Under the pieces are notes generated by a model. The model was given only the letters and a program-made list of their open reading frames with translations, was not told where the DNA came from and did no database searches. From positions 1 to 64,000 of the forward strand of contig JAJPHR010000102.1 of assembly GCA_021325145.1 (NCBI GenBank): a stretch of 64,000 nt of DNA. Direction: 5' to 3'. Shown piece by piece: positions 33,174-41,363 of the stretch. The DNA comes from Verrucomicrobiota bacterium. Lineage in GTDB: Bacteria; Verrucomicrobiota; Verrucomicrobiia; Limisphaerales; Pedosphaeraceae. Made by a program: the position numbers and the translations under genes. Every line of letters starts with the position of its first letter. The first letter of the stretch is position 1.

Positions 33174-34184
33174 GTGAATAATCTGCTTATTGGTTTGCTT
33201 GGTGCATTGATCGCGACCAATCAGCCGGTGGCGGTGAGCAATCTCATCACCCAAACAACCGGGCTGACGGTCAACGTGCCTGATCCGAATGATCCGGTGG
33301 AAAAGGAATTTCACAAGATCATGACGGATGATGATGCGGTCCTGGCCGAAGTGGATGGCTGGATCAGGGAAAATAACGACTTCGCGGAAAAGGGCGGCGG
33401 TATCCCGGCGGACACGCTCAATACCCGCATCCACGCCAAGTTCGCCGGCACCATCAAGGCCTATGAGGATTTTATCCAGCGCCATCCCGAACACGTCCGT
33501 GCCCGGCTGGCGTACGGCAGTTTTCTGAATGACATCAAGGATGAAGAAGGGGCGGAGGCGCAATGGAAAAAGGCGCTGGAACTGGACCCGAAAAACCCCG
33601 CCTGCTGGAACAACCTGGGCCTGCTTTACACCGGCGGCCACCTTGGGAAAACCAAGGAGGGGATCCAGTATTTCGAGAAGGCGATCGAGTTGAATCCGAA
33701 AGAGCCGCTTTATTACCGCAACCTGGCGGACGTCGTCGGCTTGTTCCGCAAGGATGCAATGGAATATTACAAGATCGACGAACAACAAGTGTTCAACAAA
33801 ACGCTCGCCTTGTACCAGCAGGCGCGGAAATTGGATCCGGACGATTTCGAGCTGGCCCAGAATCTTGCTGAGACGTACTACGGCATCAAGCCGTTCCGCG
33901 CTGATGAAGGGCTGGCCGCGTGGACGAATGCGTTGAACGTGGCCGAGAACGAGCTTGAACGCGAGGGCGTGTACATCCATCTGGCGCGGTTCAAACTTCA
34001 TGCCGAACGGTTTGCCCAGGCGCGCGAGCAACTCAACGGTGTCACCAACGAAATGTTCTTTACCCAGAAAATGCGCCTGCTTCACAACATTGACGATCAG
34101 GAGTCCAAGGCGCAGCAAACAAATGCCGCCCCGGCGGCGGTGGAGTTGAAATCGGCGACGCCCGGTAAGAAGCCATCACCGTAG
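33174..34184 (+). CDS. Exported TPR-repeat protein
   Basis: The 336-residue protein starts at a GTG with a short hydrophobic N-terminus (LLIGLLGALIA) likely to be a signal. At least four TPR-like units follow: AYEDFIQRHPEHVRARLAYG, AEAQWKKALELDPKNPACWN, GIQYFEKAIELNPKEPLYYR, LALYQQARKLDPDDFELAQN. The C-terminus is low complexity (NAAPAAVE, PGKKPSP). TPR proteins act as binding scaffolds. The gene precedes the BamD-like and LptE-like genes on the same strand, though each has its own likely promoter. Confidence 0.8.
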   Translation: MNNLLIGLLGALIATNQPVAVSNLITQTTGLTVNVPDPNDPVEKEFHKIMTDDDAVLAEVDGWIRENNDFAEKGGGIPADTLNTRIHAKFAGTIKAYEDFIQRHPEHVRARLAYGSFLNDIKDEEGAEAQWKKALELDPKNPACWNNLGLLYTGGHLGKTKEGIQYFEKAIELNPKEPLYYRNLADVVGLFRKDAMEYYKIDEQQVFNKTLALYQQARKLDPDDFELAQNLAETYYGIKPFRADEGLAAWTNALNVAENELEREGVYIHLARFKLHAERFAQAREQLNGVTNEMFFTQKMRLLHNIDDQESKAQQTNAAPAAVELKSATPGKKPSP

Positions 34185-34322
34185 GGCAATCTTCGGCCCG
34201 CCATCGGCGCCCCTGAGGTGTTACCCATGCGGTGAGGAGAAAGTATAACCAGGCGAAAAATCAAGCGACTTGCGTTCCACTATACTACGCTCGGAGCCGA
34301 GCCTCAAATTCGCCGCGGTTCC

Positions 34323-34351
34323 TTGACTTACGGAGTGCGGCTGGCTAAGCT
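34323..34351 (+). promoter_or_regulatory. Promoter-like hexamers directly upstream of the BamD-like gene
   Basis: TTGACT (34323-34328), a 17-base spacer and TAAGCT (34346-34351) lie six bases from the ATG at 34358. The expected start site coincides with the start codon, predicting a leaderless mRNA. Confidence 0.55.
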
Positions 34352-34357
34352 CGCGGC

Positions 34358-35368
34358 ATGAAACGCTGGCTTGTCTGTGTTTTGTTGGTGGCCGGAATCG
34401 TGGTTGGATTGCCGTTCCGATCGCCAGCGCCATTGATTTATCGGGCCGGCGAGGGCTGGACGTATGAGCCGGTGGGCGGCGAAGGGAAATGGCAGCGGAC
34501 GCGGGCGAAGGACCAACTGGACGTGGCGCAACAGGCGTACGACAAGAAGGATTACAGCCTGTGCGTGAAGGCTGCGCGCCGGCTGGTGAACAACTGGCCG
34601 CTGTCGGATTACGCGCCGCGCGGGCAGTACCTGCTGGCGCGGTGCTACGAGGAGCAGAAGCAGGATGAGAAGGCGTTCAAGGCCTATCAAGTGTTGCTGG
34701 AGAAGTACCCGAAGCTGGACAATTACCAGGAAATCCTCGGGCGGCAGTTCGCGATTTGCAACCGCTTTCTTGCGGGTGAATGGTTCAAGCTTTGGGGTTA
34801 CATTCCCTACGGGCCCTCAATGGACAAAACGGTGGAAATGTACGACAAGGTGGTGAAGAACGGGCCTTACAGCGACATCGCGCCGCAGGCGCAAATGAAC
34901 ATCGGCGAGGCCCGCGAGAGGCAGAGCCGGTTTTTCGTGCATGACAAGGAGCCGTATATCGAGGCGGCCAAGGCTTATGAAACCGCCGCGGACCGTTACC
35001 ACGACCGGCCCAAGGTCGCCTCGGAAGCGATGTACAAAGCCGGGCTGGCTTACAACAAGCAGGCGCGCACGGCGGAATACGACCAGGGCACGGCGGGCCA
35101 GGCAATCGACACGTTCACTTATTTCATGCAGCTCTATCCCGACGACCCGCGCGTGAAGGAGGGCGAAAAGATCATTACTTCGCTCAAAACGGAGCAGGCG
35201 CGGGGGAACTTCGAGATCGCACGGTTCTATGAGAAGGGCCATCACTGGGAGGCGGCGCGCATTTATTACAACGAATCGCTGCAGTTGGATCCCTATTCGC
35301 CTTACGCGGCGACTTCGTTGCAGCGCATTTCGGAATTGAACAAGCGCCTGGGCAAACCGGCGCAATAA
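34358..35368 (+). CDS. BamD/YfiO-like outer-membrane assembly protein with TPRs
   Basis: The 336-residue protein has an N-terminal signal/anchor (LVCVLLVAGIVVGLPF) and TPR-like repeats: AQQAYDKKDYSLCVKAARRLVNNWP, CYEEQKQDEKAFKAYQVLLEKYP, AIDTFTYFMQLYPDDPRVKE and FYEKGHHWEAARIYYNESL. The repeats and the YPDDPR/EIARFYEKG segments are those of BamD (YfiO), which supports beta-barrel insertion with BamA. The usual lipobox Cys is not obvious, so anchoring may be through the N-terminal helix. The LptE-like gene follows after six bases. Confidence 0.78.
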   Translation: MKRWLVCVLLVAGIVVGLPFRSPAPLIYRAGEGWTYEPVGGEGKWQRTRAKDQLDVAQQAYDKKDYSLCVKAARRLVNNWPLSDYAPRGQYLLARCYEEQKQDEKAFKAYQVLLEKYPKLDNYQEILGRQFAICNRFLAGEWFKLWGYIPYGPSMDKTVEMYDKVVKNGPYSDIAPQAQMNIGEARERQSRFFVHDKEPYIEAAKAYETAADRYHDRPKVASEAMYKAGLAYNKQARTAEYDQGTAGQAIDTFTYFMQLYPDDPRVKEGEKIITSLKTEQARGNFEIARFYEKGHHWEAARIYYNESLQLDPYSPYAATSLQRISELNKRLGKPAQ

Positions 35369-35374
35369 AGTGAA

Positions 35375-35884
35375 GTGCGAGCGTATTACTCAGTTTTTAC
35401 ATGTCTGGCGTTGCTGCTGACGGGTTGCGCCGGTTACCGGCTGGGACCGACGAACGGTCTCGCCGCGAGCGGACGGTCGGTGCAGATCAGCCCGCTGGTC
35501 AATAAAACGTCGGAGCCGCGCCTGGGAGATTACGTGATGAACTCGCTGCGCAAGGATTTGCAGCAGGACGGGACCTACCGGCTCGCCACGCACGAACAGG
35601 GGGACATTATCGTCTCGGGAGTAATCCTGGCGTATCGGCGGTCGGAATTGAGTTATCTGCCGACGGATGTTGTGACGGTGCTGGATTACGACATTTACCT
35701 GACGATGCAGCTTACGGCGCGCGAACGGGCAACGGGCCGGGTGCTGGTGGACAAGCCGGTGATTGGGCGGACATCGTTGCGGGCGGGCAATGATTTGCCG
35801 AGCGCCGAGCGGCAGGCGATTCCGTTGCTGGCGGAGGATCTGGCGAGGAAGGCCACGGAGCTGTTGGTGGATGGGACCTGGTAG
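35375..35884 (+). CDS. lptE: LptE-like LPS-assembly lipoprotein
   Basis: A GTG start at 35375, six bases after the previous stop, gives 169 residues with the lipoprotein signal FTCLALLLTGCAGYRLG (lipid Cys about 18). The body has family features: the CAGYRLGP start, the VQISPLVNKTSEPRLGDYV strand, and long beta strands such as DIIVSGVILAYRRSELSY and DYDIYLTMQLTARE, ending in AIPLLAEDLARKATELLVDG. LptE plugs the LptD translocon in the outer membrane. It pairs with the BamD-like gene in an envelope-biogenesis operon. Confidence 0.8.
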   Translation: MRAYYSVFTCLALLLTGCAGYRLGPTNGLAASGRSVQISPLVNKTSEPRLGDYVMNSLRKDLQQDGTYRLATHEQGDIIVSGVILAYRRSELSYLPTDVVTVLDYDIYLTMQLTARERATGRVLVDKPVIGRTSLRAGNDLPSAERQAIPLLAEDLARKATELLVDGTW

Positions 35885-36187
35885 TAACCCGAGGTTAATG
35901 GCCGACGAAGGTTCTGGGGCAAAGGGCCAATCTGGCAGGCTTTCGGCGTTGGGAATAGGAATTGGGGAACCGGTGGTCATTGGATTCGGCAGTAGAAATA
36001 TTTTCGTTAAGGGCCATACGAAAGTCGTTGTGGCCGTGGGGTTCGCGTGGATTTCGCGCATAATGAGTGATTTTGGGCATGGGGTTGTCAAAACCGGGTA
36101 AGTGAACGCCAAAAATGGCTTGCGATTCCAGACGGTTTGGCGACAGTATGCGGCAGTTCACAGAAGCAACCGATAACTAAAAACTAT
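35885..36187. other. Intergenic region with no supported gene
   Basis: About 300 bases between the LptE-like gene and a small exported protein. Both strands keep short open frames but none looks like a known family. No terminator stem with a T-run was found after the LptE-like stop. Confidence 0.4.
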
Positions 36188-36631
36188 ATGATTAAAAGCA
36201 TTGGAAAAGTCACATTGGCGGGCCTCCTGGCTGCCATCGTTTTAGGTGTGCCGATCAAGGCGGCAGCCCAGGATCAAAGCAAGCCCGCAACACCCGCGGC
36301 TCCAAGCGCGCCCGAAGCGCCGAAGAAATCCAGGGGAACGACCTTCATTGGCAAACTCGGGGAGATCGACAAAACGGCCAAGACGTTCACCGTCGAGGAA
36401 AAGGAAAAAAAACTCACCATCGCGGTCAGTCCGGAAACGAAGTTCTACAAGAACGAAAACGACGCGAACAAACCTTCGACGCTCGAAGAAGGTGTCGTCG
36501 GCCAGGAGGTCACCGGGTCTTATATGAAGGGTGAGGATGGCAAAATGACGGCGCGCAATGTTTATTGGGGTGGCCGCGCCGGCAAGAAAAAGAAGAAGGA
36601 AAGCGATACACCCGCTCCCGCGCCCAAATAA
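36188..36631 (+). CDS. Small exported protein with an OB-like (DUF5666-type) domain
   Basis: The ATG at 36188 gives 147 residues with a signal peptide (VTLAGLLAAIVLGVPIKAAAQ). A Pro/Ala/Ser linker leads to a small beta domain: TTFIGKLGEIDKTAKTFTVE, KKLTIAVSPETKFYKNE, LEEGVVGQEVTGSYMKGED, MTARNVYWGG. The tail is Lys-rich (RAGKKKKKES) and ends in Pro/Ala. The beta pattern resembles DUF5666 OB-fold proteins; function unknown. A strong terminator follows. Confidence 0.7.
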   Translation: MIKSIGKVTLAGLLAAIVLGVPIKAAAQDQSKPATPAAPSAPEAPKKSRGTTFIGKLGEIDKTAKTFTVEEKEKKLTIAVSPETKFYKNENDANKPSTLEEGVVGQEVTGSYMKGEDGKMTARNVYWGGRAGKKKKKESDTPAPAPK

Positions 36632-36651
36632 TCTTCTGATTTACTCTCCCA

Positions 36652-36677
36652 GGCAGGCCGCGCGGCCTGCCTTTTTT
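36652..36677 (+). terminator. Rho-independent terminator
   Basis: A perfect ten-base-pair palindromic stem (GGCAGGCCGC / GCGGCCTGCC, 36652-36671) is followed by six T. It lies 20 bases after the stop of the small exported protein gene and before the convergent kinase gene. Confidence 0.9.
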
Positions 36678-36687
36678 GTTGGTGAAG

Positions 36688-37710
36688 TCAGCGCTTCTTC
36701 CACCAGGCGCCCTTGGCTTTCGCCGGGGATTGGGTGTCAGCCTGCACGTAACGTTCCCTGAGCAAATCAGCCCGGGCGGCTTCGAGGGCCATTCTGAATT
36801 CGAAGTAGCTTTGGAAGCGGTCGGCTGGGTTTTTGGCCATGGCGCGAACGAGCGCATCGCTGCCCTGCGGACTGATTTCGGGCACGACCTGGTCGGGCGG
36901 CGTCAGCGGCGTATAGACATGTGCCGCAGCCACTTCGTCCGCCGTGGCGGCTTCAAAAGGAACGTGTCCGGTCAAGGCGTGGTACAGTGTTCCACCCAGG
37001 CTGTACATGTCCGAAAGGAAGGTTTCGGGCTCACGCTTCATCTTCTCCGGTGCGACATAGTAAGGCGTGCCCCAAGCTGCGTCATCGGGGTTATGTTCCA
37101 CCTCGGCTTTGCGGGCGAGACCAAAATCGATCAGCTTGGGCTCGTTATCCGCGTTGAAAAGGATGTTGCCAGGCTTGATGTCACGATGCAGGAAATTATG
37201 TCTGAGCGCCAGATCCAGCGCGTCAGCCACTTTTGCGCCGATGTCCAGCACATCGAGTTCCGGCAGTCGCTGGTAGAGTTCGATGCGCCCGTCCAGGCTG
37301 CCCTGGTCGGCAAGTTCCATGACCAGATACTTTTGCTTCTCGCACTCGTCGAAAGTGTAGATGTGAATGATGTTCGTATGATTGAGCGAAGCACAGGCGC
37401 GGGCCTCCCGGTAGAAACTCTCGAGCGCCTGGGGGTCATTCGCCAATTCCGGCTTCATCACCTTGAGGGCCACCTCCCGTTCCAGGATGGTATCAAACGC
37501 TCGGTACACGGTGCCCATGCCTCCTGACGCGATATATGCGCGAAGCTCAAACTGCCGCATCCGCAGCGGCATCATGATGGCATAGCCGCACTTGGTACAG
37601 GGTGTCGTCGCCAGCGGTTGTAAGTCTCCGGGAATGAAGACCTTGGCACCACAGCCGGTACATGTCACCATCCGCAACTGTTTCCTGTCGTCGCCTGTCA
37701 CGGTTGTCAC
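36688..37710 (-). CDS. Serine/threonine protein kinase with N-terminal zinc ribbon
   Basis: The 340-residue product has a two-CxxC zinc-ribbon (VTCTGCGAKVF and TTPCTKCGYA, about residues 15-45). The Hanks-type kinase domain (about 53-320) shows glycine loop IASGGMGTVYRAFD, ATP Lys in VALKVMKP, catalytic HRDIKPGN, metal-binding LIDFGLARK, and GTPYYVAPE. No membrane segment or sensor domain follows; the C-terminus is basic. A GTG at 37710 is taken as start, but an ATG at 37671 with AGGA upstream is as good. Target unknown. The O-antigen ligase-like gene lies upstream on the same strand, 84 bp away. Confidence 0.93.
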   Translation of the reverse strand: MTTVTGDDRKQLRMVTCTGCGAKVFIPGDLQPLATTPCTKCGYAIMMPLRMRQFELRAYIASGGMGTVYRAFDTILEREVALKVMKPELANDPQALESFYREARACASLNHTNIIHIYTFDECEKQKYLVMELADQGSLDGRIELYQRLPELDVLDIGAKVADALDLALRHNFLHRDIKPGNILFNADNEPKLIDFGLARKAEVEHNPDDAAWGTPYYVAPEKMKREPETFLSDMYSLGGTLYHALTGHVPFEAATADEVAAAHVYTPLTPPDQVVPEISPQGSDALVRAMAKNPADRFQSYFEFRMALEAARADLLRERYVQADTQSPAKAKGAWWKKR

Positions 37711-37794
37711 AGCTCAATCATAGCATTTTTTGTTCCCACGACAAGCCCGGAGACGCCCTACGCGTTCCGCGACCAACCCGGTTTTGAATTCCTG

Positions 37795-39747
37795 CTATTC
37801 ATTCGGGTTCCGATCATCTGATTTCCACGGCGCCGCCGTGTCTGGGAACAAGCCCTCGCGAGTCAGCGTCAATCCCTGTGCGGCCTCGGTCATCCGTTGC
37901 TCGACGATCTGCAGGTAATTATCGGCGGCCACATTTTGCACCCAGACCAGCCGGCGCGAGCGCTCAAGCCAGGTCCGTTCCGCCGCGTAGTTTCCCTTGG
38001 CCCCATAATGCAACGCGGTCCACAACGTGGTCCACATTCCGTTCGGATCCAGTTCGTTGGCGCGGTCGAAGTATGACTGCGAGTCCTCCGGTCCGTTTTC
38101 CTGCGGTCCAATCCAATCCAGACACCCGCCATAACGAAGCCAGTTGTAGGCATCATGCGGATCGAGCTTCATACCCAGTTTATACCATTGCATGGCCTGC
38201 TTCGCCAAGTTCACATACCCGTCGCCCCCGATGCTGCTCTTGGTCCGATAACACTCCCCGAGGGCATACGTGGTCTCGTAATTCTTCGGCTCGGCCTGCG
38301 CGGCCTGTTTCAATTTCTCGATTTGCTCGTAGGAATAGGCGGGTTGCTGACTGGCCTGCCGCAGGTAATGATCTTCCATTGTCGCACGCCAGCCGGCCCA
38401 GCCCAGGCCCGTCAGGCCAGCCAGTATCACAACGGTTGCACCCAGCTTCCGCCCCAACCCGACGCGCCACCAATATCTTTCCGTGGCAAACCGCCATTGG
38501 CTGCTCAATAACGCCATTAACGTGACGGCTAGAATTGCGACCGCCGGAACGTGCATCTGAAAATCGACCACGGAATGTCCGAGGATGCCCACCAAGCCAA
38601 GCGACGCACCCAGCAGAAAAGCGAACTTGTTGCTTTTCTTCCGCGCAAAATCATCCGGCGCCGCCCGCACGAATCGCCATGTCTTCGCCACGCCCATGAA
38701 GAGCAGCAACCAGGCCGCGGCAACGAGGGTTGCGCCCACCACACCGTAATCCGCCAATGTGTTCAGGTACTCATTATGCGCCAGGTTCGGACGCCGTTGG
38801 ACTTCAAGCGGCCGATATTCCGGGAAGCACTGATTAAAGTGCGCCGGGCCAACGCCCAGCCACCGATGATCCTCCCACATTCGCAAGGCCGACTGCCAGA
38901 TGCGGGTCCGCATATCGCCCGCGAGGTGGCCCGCGCCGTTGAGGTCCTCAAAGCGCGCCCGCGCCGCATTCAACTTTGGAGCCACCACATACGCCGCGCC
39001 TCCCAATGCCACCGCCAGCACGAGTGCCTGAATGCGGTAATTCCGCTGAAACAGCAGCACGCCGCACAGCAGCACCAACTCCACGCCGGTAACCATCGCT
39101 CCGCCTCGTGAAACCGTGCCGACGACTCCGCCGATCATTACCATCGCGCCATAACCCAAAACGATCTTGGTCACATGCGAAAGCCGCCCCACCAGCACAT
39201 AGCAGAAACCCAGCGGCAGCAGCATTTCCAAAAAGCCCGCCAGGTTGTTGGGATTGTAAAACGTGCCGCCTGCGCGGCCTTCGTAGGTGCTCACCATGTT
39301 CCAGACCTTGTGCGACTTGGTCACGAACTGGAAGAGTCCGTAGGCCGAAATCGCCGTTCCGAGAAACAAGAGTGTGAGGACAACGAGCTGCGTCGATTCC
39401 TGCCGATGCAGATTGTTCAGGATAACGAAGAATAGAAAGGCATAAATGATGATCCGGATGAGTTCCCGCCGCGCCGCATATTCGGTGTCCGATTGAAAAT
39501 AGCGAACGCTGGCATAAGCGACGAAGGCGAGCACGGCCCAGCAGATGGGCGGCCAGAGCAATTGCGGGCGGGGGCTGGCCCAGAGCCGGATTCCCCAGAG
39601 CAAAACCGCCCCCAGCGTCAACCCCTCCAAAATTAGGAATTGCCACGGGAGCACCCCACCGAGCGCCAGCGGCCCGAAGACCAGCAACGCCAGCACCAGG
39701 CCCAGAATCCCCTTCTCACACCACCCATCCAGTTTCTCACGGTCCAC
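37795..39747 (-). CDS. O-antigen ligase-like membrane protein with C-terminal TPRs
   Basis: The 650-residue product has about 12 membrane segments. The Wzy_C/O-antigen ligase region carries GRAGGTFYNPNNLAGFLEML, a long periplasmic loop with WQSALRMWEDHRWLGVGPAHFN, and the conserved Asn/His in RRPNLAHNEYLNTLADYG. TPR-like helices follow (about 495-640: KLKQAAQAEPKNYETTYALGE, YFDRANELDPNGMW). Such enzymes transfer or polymerise glycans at the outer face of the inner membrane. The GTG start lies two bases after the DUF5989 stop, within a tight five-gene run. Confidence 0.85.
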   Translation of the reverse strand: MDREKLDGWCEKGILGLVLALLVFGPLALGGVLPWQFLILEGLTLGAVLLWGIRLWASPRPQLLWPPICWAVLAFVAYASVRYFQSDTEYAARRELIRIIIYAFLFFVILNNLHRQESTQLVVLTLLFLGTAISAYGLFQFVTKSHKVWNMVSTYEGRAGGTFYNPNNLAGFLEMLLPLGFCYVLVGRLSHVTKIVLGYGAMVMIGGVVGTVSRGGAMVTGVELVLLCGVLLFQRNYRIQALVLAVALGGAAYVVAPKLNAARARFEDLNGAGHLAGDMRTRIWQSALRMWEDHRWLGVGPAHFNQCFPEYRPLEVQRRPNLAHNEYLNTLADYGVVGATLVAAAWLLLFMGVAKTWRFVRAAPDDFARKKSNKFAFLLGASLGLVGILGHSVVDFQMHVPAVAILAVTLMALLSSQWRFATERYWWRVGLGRKLGATVVILAGLTGLGWAGWRATMEDHYLRQASQQPAYSYEQIEKLKQAAQAEPKNYETTYALGECYRTKSSIGGDGYVNLAKQAMQWYKLGMKLDPHDAYNWLRYGGCLDWIGPQENGPEDSQSYFDRANELDPNGMWTTLWTALHYGAKGNYAAERTWLERSRRLVWVQNVAADNYLQIVEQRMTEAAQGLTLTREGLFPDTAAPWKSDDRNPNE

Positions 39748-39749
39748 GC

Positions 39750-39908
39750 TCAGAACAAACTATAGATGAAGGGCGCCAGCGCCGAACCTTTGGCAAAGAC
39801 CAGAACAAACCCAAGCAACAGCAGGAAAGCCACGATCGGCGTCAACCACCATTTCTTACGCACCCGCAAAAAGCTCCAGAATTCCCTCAGAATCGCGAGT
39901 TTGTTCAT
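39750..39908 (-). CDS. DUF5989 small membrane protein, 52 aa
   Basis: The product has 52 residues: MNKLAILREFWSFLRVRKKWW, then a single hydrophobic helix LTPIVAFLLLLGFVLVFA, and KGSALAPFIYSLF. The start region with RxRKKWW and the end APFIYxLF are the hallmark of DUF5989 proteins. These accompany carbamoyltransferase and SxtJ-like genes. The ATG overlaps the SGNH stop by four bases (ATGA), implying translational coupling. Function unknown, likely an accessory membrane subunit of the glycan module. Confidence 0.88.
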   Translation of the reverse strand: MNKLAILREFWSFLRVRKKWWLTPIVAFLLLLGFVLVFAKGSALAPFIYSLF

Positions 39909-40933
39909 GGCGTTATCGAATTGGTCATGGCTGCAAAAAGTTCACGGGCTATGATCCGGTTGCCCTCGGTGCTAAAATGAATGGGATCCGCATCCAAGTA
40001 AAGGGTTTTCTCCCGCGCTGCCGCCCGTAATGCCGGCGTCAGGTCCACCACCGGCACGTTCAGTTTCGCGGCAGCCGCCTGCTTCGTCTTCAGCACCCTC
40101 TGTTCGCCTCGTTCCAAATCGCCCTGCGGCGGCAAATACAGCAGGAATGGCTTCTCACCTTTGGAAAGCGCCAGCGCGCAAACATCCTCGATGGCCGAGC
40201 GAAACACGGCATCCGGATCTTTCTGCTGCTGCTCCTTGAACAACACGTCCTGCTTCGGGTCCACCGGAATGAACTTGGCCCGGTTTGCCTGGTAAAAGGC
40301 CTGCAGTTTTACTTCTACGATATAATGGTAGATTGCGAACCGCCGCAGAAAATTCTTTAACCGCACACGCGACATGAACTTCCGCACAAACTCGGGGTCG
40401 TTCTTGTCGGAGAACTGCGTCCAAAGATTCGCCTCGGCCAGAATGACATAATCCGGCTGATACTTCGACCCGACCTCGCGCAGATAGGCCAGCATTTGCG
40501 GGTACGACCAGGCGTTCACCCCCGCGTTGATGACTTCCACTTTCCTTTTGCCGCCCACGTATTGCTGCAATAATTGCTCCAACTGCTTCGAATAGGTTTC
40601 CTGCTCGGTCAGTCCCCAGCCAAAAGTTCGCGAATCCCCGAGTGAAAGAATGCGAATCGTATCCGCTGGCTTGTTCGGCTGAAACTCCGGACCGCGTGTC
40701 CCCTGGGAGTTGATGTGGACCGGCTTGTGGTCCACTTTCGTGTAGCAATCCTGGTTTGGCTTGAGCTTCCAATACAGGACCGGGTCCGGTTCGTAAATCT
40801 CCAGGTTGCCATATCCCTTGAGCCGCAAGGCGATTTCGAAAACCGCCACACACAGGAAAAAAGTGCCCGCCATCAACGCCAGATTCTGGAGCAGGCCTTT
40901 CCAGCGGGACTTTTTTGGCGCGGCTTCAACCAT
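39905..40933 (-). CDS. Membrane-anchored SGNH/GDSL hydrolase
   Basis: The 342-residue product has one N-terminal membrane helix (LALMAGTFFLCVAVFEIAL). The extracytoplasmic SGNH domain carries block I ILSLGDSRTFGWG (Ser nucleophile), block III VINAGVNAWSYPQML (Asn), and block V DADPIHFSTEGN (Asp and His). These enzymes add or remove acyl groups on surface glycans. It lies six bases downstream of SxtJ and overlaps DUF5989, so it is one member of a glycan-modification operon with the carbamoyltransferase and ligase. Confidence 0.88.
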   Translation of the reverse strand: MVEAAPKKSRWKGLLQNLALMAGTFFLCVAVFEIALRLKGYGNLEIYEPDPVLYWKLKPNQDCYTKVDHKPVHINSQGTRGPEFQPNKPADTIRILSLGDSRTFGWGLTEQETYSKQLEQLLQQYVGGKRKVEVINAGVNAWSYPQMLAYLREVGSKYQPDYVILAEANLWTQFSDKNDPEFVRKFMSRVRLKNFLRRFAIYHYIVEVKLQAFYQANRAKFIPVDPKQDVLFKEQQQKDPDAVFRSAIEDVCALALSKGEKPFLLYLPPQGDLERGEQRVLKTKQAAAAKLNVPVVDLTPALRAAAREKTLYLDADPIHFSTEGNRIIARELFAAMTNSITP

Positions 40934-40939
40934 CGGAAA

Positions 40940-41359
40940 TTAAAATTGGCGTTCGTAATCGGCCGGTTGCCGCGCCACTCCCCGCTCGCGGCGGATCCAA
41001 TAGCTGCCCGCTTTGGAATCCAATCGCAAGCTCAAAAAATCCTTGCCCAGGCACCTTGCGAGCAGGCCCAGCGGCATAAACGCCAGGTAGAACAGCAGCG
41101 TCAGCAGAACGTGCGACACGATAAACCCCAACAGCACCGCCACCGACATCCAAGCCAGGTAGATCCATTTGAGCGCCGTCGGCCACACCACGCCAAGCAC
41201 GATCAGCAGCCCGCCCGGAGCCAGAAACCAGGGGTACACCGGCTTTCCGCGCAGGCAATACAGGAATCCCAACACTGCAAACACGCCCCCCACCAACAGG
41301 CCGAACTTGCGCAGTTCTTTTGGGCCGGTTTTCAGTTCTTTGATGTCTTCGAGCAGCAT
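40940..41359 (-). CDS. SxtJ family membrane protein
   Basis: From the ATG at 41359 the product has 139 residues starting MLLEDIKELKTGPKELRKFG, with three or four hydrophobic segments (LLVGGVFAVLGFLYCL, WFLAPGGLLIVLGVVWP, VLLGFIVSHVLLTLLFYL). The pattern matches SxtJ-type proteins, first named in saxitoxin clusters and recurrent next to carbamoyltransferases. The start lies four bases after the carbamoyltransferase stop. Role unknown; probably works with it at the membrane. Confidence 0.85.
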   Translation of the reverse strand: MLLEDIKELKTGPKELRKFGLLVGGVFAVLGFLYCLRGKPVYPWFLAPGGLLIVLGVVWPTALKWIYLAWMSVAVLLGFIVSHVLLTLLFYLAFMPLGLLARCLGKDFLSLRLDSKAGSYWIRRERGVARQPADYERQF

Positions 41360-41363
41360 GCGG

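Noticed and set aside
35895-36161. Minus-strand open frame of 88 codons in the gap after the LptE-like gene
   Set aside because: No motif, unusual His/Asn/Arg composition and no ribosome site. Treated as non-coding.
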